A stretch of 64,000 nt of DNA from the NCBI RefSeq assembly GCF_006575665.1, contig NZ_CP041253.1, positions 253,501 through 317,500 of the forward strand, given 5' to 3'. Made by a program: the position numbers and the translations under genes. Position 1 is the first letter of the stretch. The number at the start of each line of letters is the position of its first letter. The DNA is from Echinicola soli. Its GTDB lineage: Bacteria > Bacteroidota > Bacteroidia > Cytophagales > Cyclobacteriaceae. The notes under the pieces were generated by a model, which did not search any database, was not told where the DNA came from, and saw only the letters and a list, made by a program, of their open reading frames with translations. Shown piece after piece: positions 21,616 to 32,800 of this stretch.

Positions 21616-24189
21616 TTAATTTTCTTCTTGATAGGGTGCCAAGAAATACTTTTCGCTGTTCTTGATGGATGCATCGGGTTCATGGTCGAAAATATCATTG
21701 ATTTTTACCTGTACGCCTTCCTCATCAATAAAACCAAAAAGGGCCTGAAAAGCTGCAAATCTCACATAAGATGCTGTGTGGTTCATCCCTGTCTGATAAA
21801 GCCTCTCAATGGCCCTATCACTGTCCTCGCCTGGTAGCTTAACAAAATAATCCCCATAGTAGCCGATCAGATAATATAAATCTTTACCGGATGTACGGTC
21901 ATAAACTTCATGTAACCACGCTCCCTTCCCCGCAACTTCCTGTTGCGTGAAAAAATCGATCAGGGGAATTATCATTCGAATACTCTGTTCATCTTGGAAT
22001 GCACTTGCCACTGTTTCTTTTTCGATCCCATCGCCCTCCATTTGCAGATAAGCATCCAGTGCTGCTCCGGCCACATAGTATGAGGAATCCTCCATCCAAA
22101 GCATGTATTGGTCTGCATAATGATCCCCTCCAATCGCCGCCAATGCGGTAATGGCACTCGCCCGGACACTGTTACTTTTGTCCTGGCTTGCTAGCGCCAC
22201 TAAAGCTTCCTCCATCCCAAATGATGAAATGCTACTTCCGAAGTTATTCAGGGTAACTTCTCTAATCGGCCAGAAATCATCTTCCAGCCCCAAACTCACC
22301 AACTTCCGCACATCTGTTGTGTCCAAAGACCGCTGGCCTAGGCTATCCAAGGCTTCATACCGCGCCACACCAAACCGTGACTCGCTAAATTGTGCCCTCA
22401 ACTGATCATCACTTCTGGTGGTCTGCTTTTCTGCGAGGAGCACTTTTCGCTCATCAAAATAGGCCTCGGTGATAGGAATATTATTATCCAATTGAAATTC
22501 CCCTTGCTTTCCCCTCAGGACAAATTCCTTCGCAAACCGCTTCCCTCCTGCATACCAGCTCACTTCAAAAGGCAAAACATATAATGGGGTATTTTCCAGG
22601 TCCTGCTGCTGCGTCACTGTCAACAACACATTATCTGGCTGACTGTAGTCAAAATCAATATCCAAGACAGGGTGGCCTGACGCCAAAAACCACTGGTTAA
22701 AAAACCAGTTCAGGTCTTTGCCGCTGACTTCTTCCAGTGCCAACCTGAGATCATGCACCTCCACGGCACGAAAAGCATGCTTGGTCAGGTAATTTTTCAG
22801 TCCTGTAAAGAATGCTTTATCTCCCAAATAGTCCCGCAACATATGCAGCACCCTTCCTCCTTTCGCGTAAGAGTGACTGTCAAACATTTCCTCATTGTGT
22901 TCATATTCAAAGCGGATCAGGTCCACTTGCTTTTCTTCCGCTTCCCAAAGATAGGTTTCCAGCTCTCCGATATGGTGAAGGTCTGCCGCGTCCCTTCCCT
23001 CTTTGTGCTCGTACCACAAGTATTCTCCATAATTGGCAAACGCCTCATTTAGTGGTAAATTTGACCAGGACTCTGTGGTCACGTAGTCACCAAACCAATG
23101 ATGAAAAAGCTCATGGGCAATAATCCCATCATATTCACTGTCAATCGCTTCCCGAGCATTCATATTGAGCTCCTCCATAAAAATAGAAACAGTGGTGTTT
23201 TCCATGGCTCCCGACACGAAATCCCTCACCACCACCTGATCGTACTTCGGCCAGGGATAAGGTACCCCCAGCAATTTTGAGTAAAAGTCCATCATCTCAG
23301 GTGTCCTGCCAAACACTTTTCCAGCTCCTTCGGCAAATTGCTTTTCCACATAATAACCCAGCGGGATACCGTTCCACTGGGAGGATACATGCTCAAATTC
23401 CCCTACAGCAAAAGCCACCAAATAGGGAGCTGAAGGCTGTTCCATCACCCAATGATCGGTACGCATGCCATTTTCAGACTTCTCTTGCGCTACCAGTTCA
23501 CCATTGCTGACCGTGGTGAATTTTTCCTCTACGGTAAGTTTTAGGTCATGGGTAGCGCGCTCATTTGGGGTGTCGATGGTCGGAAACCACTTTGAATTAT
23601 GATCAGTTTCTCCCTGTGTCCATACTTGAACCGGCTTTGCTTCTTCCCCAGTGGGATTAATAAAATAAAGGCCTTGGGTATCGGTGATTGCCGCGCTTCC
23701 CTTCCCGCTATTCCTACTCGGATGGGCTGTATAGCTGATATGTATAGAAAGGGTATCCTCAGCGGTATAGGTCTCTGGAAGCCGTATTTCCAACTGCTGG
23801 GAATCATACCTAAATTCCAGATGCTGGTGAGAAGTACCTAAACTGACTGTGTGAAGATCAAAATCCTGCGCATCCAGCATCAAATTGTTTTGAGGATAGA
23901 AGTAAGGCCTCAACAATAATTCCACCTCCCCATGCACCAACTGCCTTTGCCTGTCAAAGCTTAGATCCAGCGAAGTATGAAGCAAATCAAACTTCCTTTC
24001 GGGTGTGGCTCTATAATTGCTTAGGACGTTTTCCCGCTCCATTACCAAGCCCCGAACATCACCTGAACCCTTCTTTTCAATCACCGGTAATGGCTGCTCA
24101 CTGGCTGACGGGACGGTGGATTTTCGGACACTGCATGCACCCCACAACATCACTCCCATTAAAAAAGGGAAAGAGAATCTAACATTCAT
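21616..24189 (-). CDS. M1 family metallopeptidase (aminopeptidase N-like) lipoprotein with HEAT-like C-terminus
   Basis: Zinc aminopeptidase of the M1 family, predicted to remove N-terminal residues from peptides outside the cytoplasm. The 857-residue product has a lipoprotein signal with lipobox LWGAC (Cys19), the exopeptidase GAMEN motif, and the zinc site HELFHH (His359 onward) with the third ligand in NEAFANYGEYLWYE. The C-terminal third (from about 590) reads as alpha-helical HEAT-like repeats (SVRASAITALAAIGG, YVAGAALDAYLQM). The start is the ATG at 24187-24189; the frame extends 3 codons to a TTG, which is less likely. It stands alone on the minus strand, divergent from the biotin-carrier gene. 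Exact substrate is unknown. Confidence 0.93.
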   Translation of the reverse strand: MNVRFSFPFLMGVMLWGACSVRKSTVPSASEQPLPVIEKKGSGDVRGLVMERENVLSNYRATPERKFDLLHTSLDLSFDRQRQLVHGEVELLLRPYFYPQNNLMLDAQDFDLHTVSLGTSHQHLEFRYDSQQLEIRLPETYTAEDTLSIHISYTAHPSRNSGKGSAAITDTQGLYFINPTGEEAKPVQVWTQGETDHNSKWFPTIDTPNERATHDLKLTVEEKFTTVSNGELVAQEKSENGMRTDHWVMEQPSAPYLVAFAVGEFEHVSSQWNGIPLGYYVEKQFAEGAGKVFGRTPEMMDFYSKLLGVPYPWPKYDQVVVRDFVSGAMENTTVSIFMEELNMNAREAIDSEYDGIIAHELFHHWFGDYVTTESWSNLPLNEAFANYGEYLWYEHKEGRDAADLHHIGELETYLWEAEEKQVDLIRFEYEHNEEMFDSHSYAKGGRVLHMLRDYLGDKAFFTGLKNYLTKHAFRAVEVHDLRLALEEVSGKDLNWFFNQWFLASGHPVLDIDFDYSQPDNVLLTVTQQQDLENTPLYVLPFEVSWYAGGKRFAKEFVLRGKQGEFQLDNNIPITEAYFDERKVLLAEKQTTRSDDQLRAQFSESRFGVARYEALDSLGQRSLDTTDVRKLVSLGLEDDFWPIREVTLNNFGSSISSFGMEEALVALASQDKSNSVRASAITALAAIGGDHYADQYMLWMEDSSYYVAGAALDAYLQMEGDGIEKETVASAFQDEQSIRMIIPLIDFFTQQEVAGKGAWLHEVYDRTSGKDLYYLIGYYGDYFVKLPGEDSDRAIERLYQTGMNHTASYVRFAAFQALFGFIDEEGVQVKINDIFDHEPDASIKNSEKYFLAPYQEEN

Positions 24190-24237
24190 AAAGGCCAATT
24201 AAAGATAAATTGTATATTTAAAGTCAAAACAGCACAA

Positions 24238-24732
24238 ATGTACTCAGTTACCGTAAACGAAAAAAACTTTAGTATTGAACAGGACGGTGGAGACTTTTTG
24301 ATTAACGGGACCGCCGTGGACTGGGAGATAAACCCAATAGATAACCGTCATTTTCATATCATCAGAGGTCACAAATCTTACGTAGTGGAACTGGTAAGGC
24401 TGGATGCTGCCAAAAAAGAGTTGACGTTAAAGATCAACAACAAATCAGCGGAGGTCAAGATCAAGGACAAATTTGATCTCTTATTGGAAAAACTGGGCAT
24501 GAATGGCCAGGCAAACACCAAGCTAAGCTCCGTTATGGCCCCTATGCCAGGACTGATCCTGGAAATCAATGTTCAGGAAGGGGATATCGTAAAAAAAGAC
24601 CAACCAATGGTAATTTTGGAAGCCATGAAAATGGAGAATATCATCAAGGCTCCTGGAGATGGCACTGTCAGAAAAATACTGGTTGCCACAGGGCAAAGTG
24701 TAGAAAAAAAACAAATCTTGATACAATTTTAG
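24238..24732 (+). CDS. Biotin/lipoyl attachment domain protein (biotin carboxyl carrier-like)
   Basis: Carrier protein that swings a biotin between carboxylase and carboxyltransferase active sites. The 164-residue product has a non-conserved N-terminal half and a C-terminal biotinyl domain (about 92-164) with the signature VILEAMKMENIIKAP; Lys131 in AMKM is the expected biotinylated residue. The spacing APMPGL...EAMKMEN is that of the carriers of propionyl/methylcrotonyl-CoA carboxylases and decarboxylases rather than of AccB. No carboxylase partner gene is nearby, so partner and substrate cannot be named. It lies 48 bases from the divergent peptidase gene and about 100 bases before pyrH. Confidence 0.85.
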   Translation: MYSVTVNEKNFSIEQDGGDFLINGTAVDWEINPIDNRHFHIIRGHKSYVVELVRLDAAKKELTLKINNKSAEVKIKDKFDLLLEKLGMNGQANTKLSSVMAPMPGLILEINVQEGDIVKKDQPMVILEAMKMENIIKAPGDGTVRKILVATGQSVEKKQILIQF

Positions 24733-24744
24733 AAACGATCGTTT
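24733..24744. repeat. 12-bp perfect palindrome AAACGATCGTTT
   Basis: A perfect palindrome directly abuts the stop codon of the biotin-carrier gene, about 90 bases before pyrH. It may be a weak terminator stem or an operator; the sequence alone does not decide. Confidence 0.4.
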
Positions 24745-24833
24745 AGTTTTCTAAGCTCAAGAATTTATATTTGTCGAGTTTATCTATTCATCAATAAAAC
24801 AACAATTGGCAGGCTAGCTAACCAACTTTACTT

Positions 24834-25544
24834 ATGAAATACAAACGAATTCTGCTCAAGCTCAGCGGTGAGGCTTTAATGGGACCCAATGGCTACGGCA
24901 TTGACTCCAATAAATTAAAGCAATACACCCAGGAAATCAAAAAAGTGAAAGAACTGGGCGTCGAACTCGCCATTGTCATCGGAGGCGGAAACATTTTTAG
25001 GGGTGTCCAAGGAGAAAAAGTAGGTATAGACCGCGTACAGGGCGATTACATGGGAATGCTTGCCACACTTATCAATGCCATGGCCCTACAAAGTTCCTTG
25101 GAACAAAACGAGATGTACACCAGGCTCATGTCAGGCATCAAGATCGAGAGTGTCTGCGAACCCTTTATCCGTAGAAGGGCCATCCGCCACTTGGAAAAAG
25201 GCAGAATTGTGATCTTTGGCGCAGGAATAGGCAATCCTTACTTCACTACTGATTCTACCGCCAGCCTTAGGGCAATTGAAATCGAAGCCGATGTGGTACT
25301 GAAAGGCACGCGCGTAGACGGTGTCTATACTGCCGATCCGGAAAAAGACAAAACCGCAGAAAGATATACCAATATATCCTTCCAAGAAGTGTACGAAAAG
25401 AACCTAAATGTCATGGACATGACAGCATTTACACTCTGCCAGGAAAACAACCTGCCCATTATTGTATTTGACATGAACAAGGCCGGCAACCTGGAAGATT
25501 TGGTAAAAGGAGAAGAAGTTGGTACTTTAATCACCTCAAATTAA
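24834..25544 (+). CDS. pyrH: UMP kinase
   Basis: Phosphorylates UMP to UDP with ATP in pyrimidine nucleotide synthesis; a hexameric amino-acid-kinase-fold enzyme. The 236-residue product begins [17 protein letters not shown] and has the GGGNIFRG loop (about 52-59), [20 protein letters not shown]-like [20 protein letters not shown] and [16 protein letters not shown]. It precedes frr by 12 bases, the usual pyrH-frr pair. A TATATTTG at 24766-24773 could be a -7 element but lacks a TTG at the right distance. Confidence 0.98.
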   Translation: MKYKRILLKLSGEALMGPNGYGIDSNKLKQYTQEIKKVKELGVELAIVIGGGNIFRGVQGEKVGIDRVQGDYMGMLATLINAMALQSSLEQNEMYTRLMSGIKIESVCEPFIRRRAIRHLEKGRIVIFGAGIGNPYFTTDSTASLRAIEIEADVVLKGTRVDGVYTADPEKDKTAERYTNISFQEVYEKNLNVMDMTAFTLCQENNLPIIVFDMNKAGNLEDLVKGEEVGTLITSN

Positions 25545-25556
25545 GTAAACATAAAG

Positions 25557-26117
25557 ATGGAAGAGATACAGTTAGAGCTCGAGGCAGCAAAGGAACAAAT
25601 GCAAAAAGCTGTCGACCATACAGTGAATGAACTCCTCAAAATTAGAGCTGGTAAAGCCATGCCCAATTTGGTGGATGGTATTATGGTGGATTATTATGGA
25701 TCCGCTACGCCCATTCAGCAGGTGGCCTCGGTCAACACTCCCGATGCCAGAACATTGGCCATCAAACCCTGGGAGAAAAACCTCATCGGTGAGATAGAGA
25801 AAGCCATCATCAACTCCGACTTGGGACTTGCCCCCCAAAACAATGGTGAAATCGTCATCCTCACCATTCCGCCACTAACTGAAGAGCGCAGAAAAGACTT
25901 GGTAAAGTACGCCAAAAACGAATGCGAAAACGGTAAGATCAGCATCCGGAGTGCCCGGAAAGAGACCAATGATTCACTGAAAAAACTCCAAAAAGAAGGT
26001 GTTTCGGAAGATGATGTCAAAAGAGCAGAAGATAAAGTCCAAAAACTAACCGACGATTTCTCTGCCAAAATTGACGCCCTATTCGAGAAAAAAGAAGCCG
26101 ATATCATGAAGGTGTAG
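25557..26117 (+). CDS. frr: Ribosome recycling factor
   Basis: Splits post-termination ribosomes together with EF-G. The 186-residue product shows the RRF pattern: NELLKIRAGKAMPNLVDGIMVDYYGSATPIQQVASVNTPDARTLAIKPW and LTEERRKDLVKYAKNECENGKISIRSARKE, ending in SAKIDALFEKKEADIMKV. It is 12 bases downstream of pyrH and is followed by a large hairpin terminator. Confidence 0.98.
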   Translation: MEEIQLELEAAKEQMQKAVDHTVNELLKIRAGKAMPNLVDGIMVDYYGSATPIQQVASVNTPDARTLAIKPWEKNLIGEIEKAIINSDLGLAPQNNGEIVILTIPPLTEERRKDLVKYAKNECENGKISIRSARKETNDSLKKLQKEGVSEDDVKRAEDKVQKLTDDFSAKIDALFEKKEADIMKV

Positions 26118-26143
26118 TTTAGTGCCTTTGCATTACAAAAGCG

Positions 26144-26217
26144 GGCCACGGATACATAGCCTGCCCCGACCCATCGGGGAATATTTTATCAGTGTAACCG
26201 TGGCCTGTTTTCTTTCC
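26144..26217 (+). terminator. Large nested hairpin / terminator after frr
   Basis: An outer stem GGCCACGG (26144-26151) / CCGTGGCC (26198-26205), extended by TACA/TGTA, encloses an inner hairpin CCCCGA (26164-26169) / TCGGGG (26174-26179). TGTTTTCTTT follows. It lies about 25 bases after the frr stop and probably ends the pyrH-frr transcript. The inner palindrome resembles a dispersed CCCCGA...TCGGGG motif also seen in part at 62770-62815. Confidence 0.65.
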
Positions 26218-26361
26218 TCTCAGTATTAGGCTTTGGAGAATCATATGGAATAGTTTTTTTTGCCCCAGCAACCTTGCTTCATCCGCCTTTAACAATACCC
26301 TTCTCTCAGTCACACAACTGCCATTCCTATCACCTGTGCTAACTTTTTTCAGCGATCCCAC

Positions 26362-29004
26362 CTACTCTCCAAAGTCCACATTGATAAAGGTCGCTATGCC
26401 CAGTCTCACACCTCCACGTGAATATTCTCCATTCTCAAATCCTGCTCCCACTTCCACCCGGAATATACGAAACAGATTGTCCAAGGAATATCCCACCTCC
26501 CAGTAATGCGGAGAATTTACTGTCTTCAGGTAGTTGAAAAACACATTTTCCCTGAGCCCTGAAAATCGCAGCATCGGCAACTGAGTCAGCAAAAATTTCC
26601 TGAACTGATAGTGGATAATACCACTGATATAATCTCCTTTAGTACTGAATTTGTAATAGTCCATAAAACGGTAGTTGCTCACTGTTCCCATATTGCTGAA
26701 AATGGTCCTGTTACCGCCAAAATGCTCATAATCCATAAAGTACACTTGGTCAGCATTCAGGAAGGAGCCTGCTCTTACGTTAAAATCCAGCTCGCCACTG
26801 ACCCCAAATTCAAAGCTGTGCTTTACCCCTAGCTCCAACTGGTCAAAATCCGCACTTCCTTCCCCGAGCCCCACATTGGCAATACCTTTATGGTAGCGCA
26901 GGCTGACCACTGGAGCAGTATTGCCCAATGGGTACTTTTTATCATTTCTCACATAATATTTCAGTCCCGGACGCCAGTTAAATTCTGCGTTAAGTAGCAA
27001 AGATTCATTTGATTGGAACGCGGCTTCATCTGTCTCTATATTTTCAGGCTCATTGGAACTATAATCCCGACCTGTTTTCTTGTAAAAACTATAGTTCGAC
27101 TGGTTGGTGAGCATCCCCCGATCAGCATAGGTCAATGATAAATTATAGGAAAACGCATCCTTTGGCCGATGGTCCATGTAGAACCTTACAAATTGCTGGT
27201 TGTAAAGCTTCATGTAATTTTGCCTCAGCAATAAAGAGTAAGCAGCATTCACCAGCTCATTGATCGGGTTTTCTCCATTAAACTGATAAATGTATTTTCC
27301 TGCTGTCAGGCCATACAGAAACCTAGCACGGTCCTGTTTCCAGGACTTTTGGAAATCCAAGGTACCATACCACTGCTTACTGGAAAATCCGTAACGCACC
27401 TCCGGACTTATCTTCCAGGTGCTTGTTCGCTTAGAGGCACTGTCCATCCGGATCACTTGATAATCTCCCCCAAAACCAAACTTAAATCCTTCCACCGTAT
27501 TAAAAGACAGTTTGGTAAAATTGGCATCAAACCCAGCTGACCTACCGCCTCCGAAGTGATATGTTCCTCCACCCAAGACATCCAGTGGATTGAAGGACTT
27601 TTTGGCCTTCTTGGCAATGGAATCCACCTCACTTTTCTTGGCCTCCTCCACTATGGCCAAGCTGTCATCACGGTGATAGCCCCTCGTTTCCTTTTCGGTA
27701 AGCTTTACCGGACGGATGCTGTCCCAATAGGCTATGCTCCGCTCATGGGCCATGGAGTCCACTTTATGATTCCTGACCACGGCTACATCGGCGTTTTTCC
27801 GTTGCTTCTCCTGTTCCTTTTCGTATTGGTTGATCATTTTACGAAAATCCTTCCGGGACATTTTACTGGCATCGGTGATTTGCTCCTGGGCAGGTGTTTT
27901 CCGCTCAAAAATCTCCACCTCTTCAGGAATATCCTCAACGTTTTCGTCCAAAATTTCTGTCTCGGCTACTAAATCCGGGTTAAGGGAGATCTGGTAATCC
28001 CTGGTGGACGCGAGATATTTGTAATGCCCTTTAAACCCAAAAAAACTTCCCCCAAAGGTATAAACATGCGTTAACGGCATCCACACACCTTCATCCACCG
28101 GCGCATACTGTTGTGTCACCCCTACGTCAAATCCCATGATGGAGGTTTTCAGCCTTAGGCTATGAATGGCCCACAGGTCTTCGATAATATAAATATGCCC
28201 TTCAAAAACCTGCTCTCCCCGGGAGCGCGGGGTCACTTGGACCTTATTGACCAATACACCATTTTCGAAAAAAGTCCCCTCATGCTTAAACCGATAATAT
28301 GAAAACGCATACCTGCTGAGCGGAGATACCACATCATTGATCTTGTCCTGATAAAAAGATGCTCCGATGTATGGGGCGGGATCCGTTTGGTTACTTTCTC
28401 CAGAAGAGCGAATACTGATTACTTTTTCACTCAGTTCATTGGGTTGTTTGAAGGTAATTTCAGAAACAGACTCAGAGGTATAGGCTTCATTTAGCGAAAT
28501 CCCTTCCTCCTTCAGCTTTTTCTTTAAAAAAAAAGGGGCATCGGTCAACTCCCCGGTACCTTTAATGTACACTTTCATGGTATATTCGGCCACCTGCAGT
28601 CGATGATACTTGGCTTTGGCAATGGCTTTTCTCATCACCGTAAGCGCAGGATCTTCGGCACCGCCCTTTACTTCCACTTCTTCCATGGCATAGGTCTGGG
28701 AGGCCAAGGCCACATCCAGCTGCACCCAACCATCCTTTACCTCCACTGTTCGCTGCTGGGTTTCGTAGCCCAGGTGCCTGACGATTATATCATAATGCCC
28801 CGGAGCCAATGCGTATTCAAATGCTCCATTTTGATTTGTCGGAATCCCATCATTAAGGTTCCTCACAAACACCGAGGCATAGGCCACTGGCTCTCCATCC
28901 TCGGTAAGCACCTTGCCCCGGATACCTTGACCTAGGACTGTAGGCATTTTCCATAGACAGACCGTCAGAAAAATCGCCATTGATCGCAGTAAAAAACTTC
29001 TCAT
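26362..29004 (-). CDS. DUF5686 / carboxypeptidase-regulatory-like domain outer membrane protein
   Basis: Large exported protein of a Bacteroidota-specific type, known mainly from sequence. The 880-residue product has a signal peptide (to about residue 26, ending VLGQG), a CarboxypepD_reg-like beta-sandwich (about 28-115: GKVLTEDGEPVAYASVFVRN, YDIIVRHLGYETQQRTVEV) and a long DUF5686-type region, with many alternating aromatic beta-strands towards the C-terminus (MKLYNQQFVRFYMDHRPKD, FSTKGDYISGIIHYQF, VEVGAGFENGEYSRGG) that suggest an outer-membrane barrel. A charged linker occurs near 370-480. It is not a TonB receptor: no plug domain is visible. It is on the minus strand, convergent with frr and divergent from susC. 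Function unknown. Confidence 0.8.
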   Translation of the reverse strand: MRSFLLRSMAIFLTVCLWKMPTVLGQGIRGKVLTEDGEPVAYASVFVRNLNDGIPTNQNGAFEYALAPGHYDIIVRHLGYETQQRTVEVKDGWVQLDVALASQTYAMEEVEVKGGAEDPALTVMRKAIAKAKYHRLQVAEYTMKVYIKGTGELTDAPFFLKKKLKEEGISLNEAYTSESVSEITFKQPNELSEKVISIRSSGESNQTDPAPYIGASFYQDKINDVVSPLSRYAFSYYRFKHEGTFFENGVLVNKVQVTPRSRGEQVFEGHIYIIEDLWAIHSLRLKTSIMGFDVGVTQQYAPVDEGVWMPLTHVYTFGGSFFGFKGHYKYLASTRDYQISLNPDLVAETEILDENVEDIPEEVEIFERKTPAQEQITDASKMSRKDFRKMINQYEKEQEKQRKNADVAVVRNHKVDSMAHERSIAYWDSIRPVKLTEKETRGYHRDDSLAIVEEAKKSEVDSIAKKAKKSFNPLDVLGGGTYHFGGGRSAGFDANFTKLSFNTVEGFKFGFGGDYQVIRMDSASKRTSTWKISPEVRYGFSSKQWYGTLDFQKSWKQDRARFLYGLTAGKYIYQFNGENPINELVNAAYSLLLRQNYMKLYNQQFVRFYMDHRPKDAFSYNLSLTYADRGMLTNQSNYSFYKKTGRDYSSNEPENIETDEAAFQSNESLLLNAEFNWRPGLKYYVRNDKKYPLGNTAPVVSLRYHKGIANVGLGEGSADFDQLELGVKHSFEFGVSGELDFNVRAGSFLNADQVYFMDYEHFGGNRTIFSNMGTVSNYRFMDYYKFSTKGDYISGIIHYQFRKFLLTQLPMLRFSGLRENVFFNYLKTVNSPHYWEVGYSLDNLFRIFRVEVGAGFENGEYSRGGVRLGIATFINVDFGE

Positions 29005-29833
29005 AAGAACTGTAGACTTTTACAGGGAGAAATTAAGCATTTAAAATCAAAACCCTTCAAAAACAGGCCATCTCTTGACATACTTTAACAAAAAGAATAT
29101 CACAGCAGAAAGAAAAAAGTACAGGCATAAAAAAAGCTTCCTAAGAAGCATCGAAATAAAGAACGGACAGCTATGAGCTGCCAATTCTTTCCTTTTATTT
29201 AAACCTTACGCGATAAATATACCTTTGCTGTGAAATAAATCAAAATTTTAAGAGAAGTAAATCTCCAAAGCTCCATTTTTTGGGCAAAAGCCTTTCTGAC
29301 CTTTTCCATTTTACCGCAACTAAAGCGATCACCCTCCCTATCATACCCCAGGCACATAAAAGAGACTATCCGATGGTAATTATCACGTATTATGGAAACC
29401 ATTCCGGCTTTGCCTATCCCTTTCACCAGTATTTCCAAACACGCTGTTCCTCGCGTGAGGCGAGGAAGCTATTGCGAACACCAATAGAATAAAATAGAAG
29501 CCAAAAGTCAATGGCAACAGCCTCAGTTCGATCATAAAAACCGTTTACATCAGCAAAAACACAATTTGAACATAAACGAACCATAATCTTCAGGATGATA
29601 TTTGTCAAAAACACACTTTTAACAAATATTAACACAGCAATCGGTTCCGGTTAAAGATGCCTAATTGAATAATTATATTTTTTCAATAATCAATAATAAA
29701 ACAATAGATTTTATAGAAATTTTTAAATATTAATAGCAGGAAACGTAAAATATAGTTTTGTTTTTCTCCAAATATTAAATCACTTTAGTAAAAGCAATAA
29801 ATCATTTTAATAACCCTTTTAACATTAACCCAC
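29005..29833. other. 829-base gene-free region between divergent DUF5686 and susC genes
   Basis: No convincing gene. Contents seen: a short minus-strand hairpin GCTTC/GAAGC with seven Ts after it (29129-29149); a perfect 8-bp palindrome TTCCTCGC/GCGAGGAA (29447-29454 and 29460-29467) next to GCTATTGCGAAC, which resembles the dispersed repeats near 59950 and 60450; and a very AT-rich 200 bases immediately before susC, where regulatory sequence for susC is expected. Confidence 0.6.
29753..29760 (+). promoter_or_regulatory. Possible -7 element (TAGTTTTG) of susC
   Basis: TAGTTTTG matches the TAnnTTTG core 73 bases upstream of the susC ATG. There is no TTG 19 bases upstream, so activity may depend on an activator or an ECF sigma factor, or the match may be chance in AT-rich DNA. 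Confidence 0.3.
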
Positions 29834-32800
29834 ATGACTCAAACTTTACGGAAGCTAAGAGTCCTTTTGCTATGTTTATTTTTTTCTGCCAGTTGGCAGA
29901 TGGTAGCATTTGGGCAAGGGAAAGAAGTGACAGGAAATGTTATTTCTTCCGAAGACAAGCTACCATTACCGGGTGTATCAGTTTTGGTACAAGGCACCAC
30001 CCGGGGAGCAATCACCGATCTGGACGGTAATTTCAGCATCAACCTTAATGAAGGCGAAGATGTTCTTACATTTTCATTCATTGGATTTGAGACTAAAAGT
30101 GTTGCCGTCGCTAATCAATCTGAGATCTCTGTCACCCTTAACCCAGACATGCAAGCCCTGGAGGAAGTGGTGGTAGTAGGTTACGGCGAACAAAAGAAAG
30201 AAACAGTCACAGGATCAGTGACCGCCGTAAAAGGAACAGAACTGGCCAAATCCCCGGCGACAAACATTTCCAATTCCATCGCTGGCCGTATGCCCGGAGT
30301 CGTGGCCGTAAACCGTAGTGGTGAACCAGGCTATGATGGATCAGGCATCCGTATCCGGGGATCAAATACCTTAGGGAATAACGATGCCCTTATTGTAATC
30401 GACGGAATCCCTGCCAGGGCTGGCGGTTTCGAACGCCTTAACCCTAATGATATCGAAAGCATCTCGGTCCTAAAAGATGCCTCTGCGGCTATCTATGGTT
30501 CCAGGGCAGCCAATGGTGTCATCCTGGTAACCACCAAACGCGGCAGGTCCGGCAAACCGGAGCTATCCTATCAGTTTAACCAAGGCTGGGCACAACCAAC
30601 TGTAATACCAGACTTGGCAAATGCCGCTCAGTACACCCAAATGCTCAATGACCTCAGCGTTTATGAGTTACCAGTGGATGAATGGCAAGCGGCCAATGAT
30701 GCCTATAAAAACACAGGTGTGTACACACGTCCCAACGGTCAAGAAAGGGCAGCTCCGTACACTCCTGAAGACATCGCTGCCTACAGGGCAGGAAATGACC
30801 CCTGGAACTACCCCAACACAGACTGGTACGATGCGACCTTAAAGGAGTGGTCCCCACAGTCCAAACACAACTTACAGCTGATCGGTGGCAGTGAAAACGT
30901 AAAGTACCTGGCCTCCCTTGGTTACCAAAACCAAGATGCCTATTATAAAAACTCTGCCACAGGCTATAAGCAGTACGACCTGAGGATTAACCTTGACGCC
31001 AAGATCAATGACTATGTTAGCCTGAAATTGGGCGTACTGGGCAGAGAGGAATTCCGATTCTTCCCTACTCGGGGTGCTGGAGCAATCTTCCGTATGCAAA
31101 TGCGGGGCAAACCCCATCAGCCTGCCTTCTGGCCAAATGGACTCCCGGGACCCGATATCGAAAACGGTGAAAACCCCGTGGTCATCACCACCAATGAAAC
31201 GGGTTATGACCGGGACAAAAGGGACTATTTCCAGTCCAATGGAGAACTGACCATCAAAATCCCCGGTGTAGAAGGGCTGAAATTTATCGGTACCGCAGCG
31301 GTAGATAAACTCTCCAGAGATATCAAAAGATGGGAGACACCTTGGACACTTTATGAGCGAGGAAGCGGCTTCGAAGAAGATGGCGTGACCCCTGTGCTGG
31401 TTCCCAGCCAAAGGGGGCCTGCTGATCCCCGCCTGAGACAAGAGCACTTCAATCAACTCAACATCCTACTGGGCGGTGTTCTCTCCTATGAAAAGACCAT
31501 CAACGAAGACCATAAACTAAACATCCTGGCCGGTACCAACCGTGAAACCGAAGAAGGAGATGATTTCTTTGCCTTTCGCAGGTATTACCTCTCTACAACA
31601 ATTGATCAATTATTTGCCGGTGGTGAACTGGAAAAAGATAACGGCGGTGATGCTTATGAACGTGCCAGGCTAAACTATTTTGGACGTGTAGCCTATAACT
31701 ACAAGGAAAAATATTTGGCCGAATTCCTCTGGAGATACGATGCTTCGTACATTTTCCCTGAAAACACTAGGTTTGGCTTCTTCCCCGGCATCATGTTGGG
31801 ATGGGTAGCTTCTGAGGAAGACTTCTTTAAAAATGCCATCCCTGGACTGGAATTCTTCAAAATCCGTGGTAGCTGGGGCCAGATGGGAAATGATCAAGTT
31901 TATTACGACTCCAACGACGACGGGACACAGACCTTACAGGAATATCAATTCCTTTCGACCTATCTATTTGACAGCTATATCATAAACGGTGTAGAAACTA
32001 AAACTTTATACGAAAGTCGAGTGCCGAATCCCGCCATTACTTGGGAAATTGCCAACAATGCCAATATCGGGATAGAAGGGCAGCTACTTGACGGTAAGAT
32101 TTACTTCGAATTTGATTATTTCTATAACAAACGTACCAATATCCTTTGGAGGAAAAACGCTTCTGTACCACAAACCACAGGAATTACCTTACCAGCCGAA
32201 AACATCGGTGAAGTCGCCAATTCTGGTTTCGACGCCTTGATGGGCTATCGTGGAAGAACCAGCGGCGGCTTTAACTACAGCGTCAGTGTAAACGGTGGCT
32301 ACGCCAAAAACAAGATACTTTTCTGGGATGAGCCACCAGGTGCCCCAGATTGGCAGCTATCTACCGGCAAGCCGATGAACACCTTCCTGGTATATCAATA
32401 TGACGGTGTATTCCCAGACCAGCAGTCCATCGATAACGAAGATCTGGACTATTCTGCGATCACCAATGAACTGCGTCCTGGAGATATGAGATATGTAGAT
32501 TATGATAATGATGGTGCCATCACACCGGATGACCGTGTACGGATGGACCAAAACAACATCCCATTATTTCAAGGTGGTATGAACATCACTGCTTCCTATA
32601 AAAACTTTGATCTGTCCATACTCTTGCAAGGAGCATTTGGTGCCAGGCAATACGTAAGTGCTGGAGAATCAGGAAATATCGGCAACTACCTGCTGGACAT
32701 CTATGAAAATCGCTGGACAGTGGACAATCCAAGCAGCGAACACCCAAGGATTGCCAACAGAAGTGACCAGTATTATTCCAATGGCAACACCTATTGGTTT

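Noticed and set aside
29199..29635. Two short minus-strand open frames upstream of susC
   Set aside because: They are Cys/Trp-rich, of unlike composition, overlap palindromes and match no family I know; treated as non-coding.
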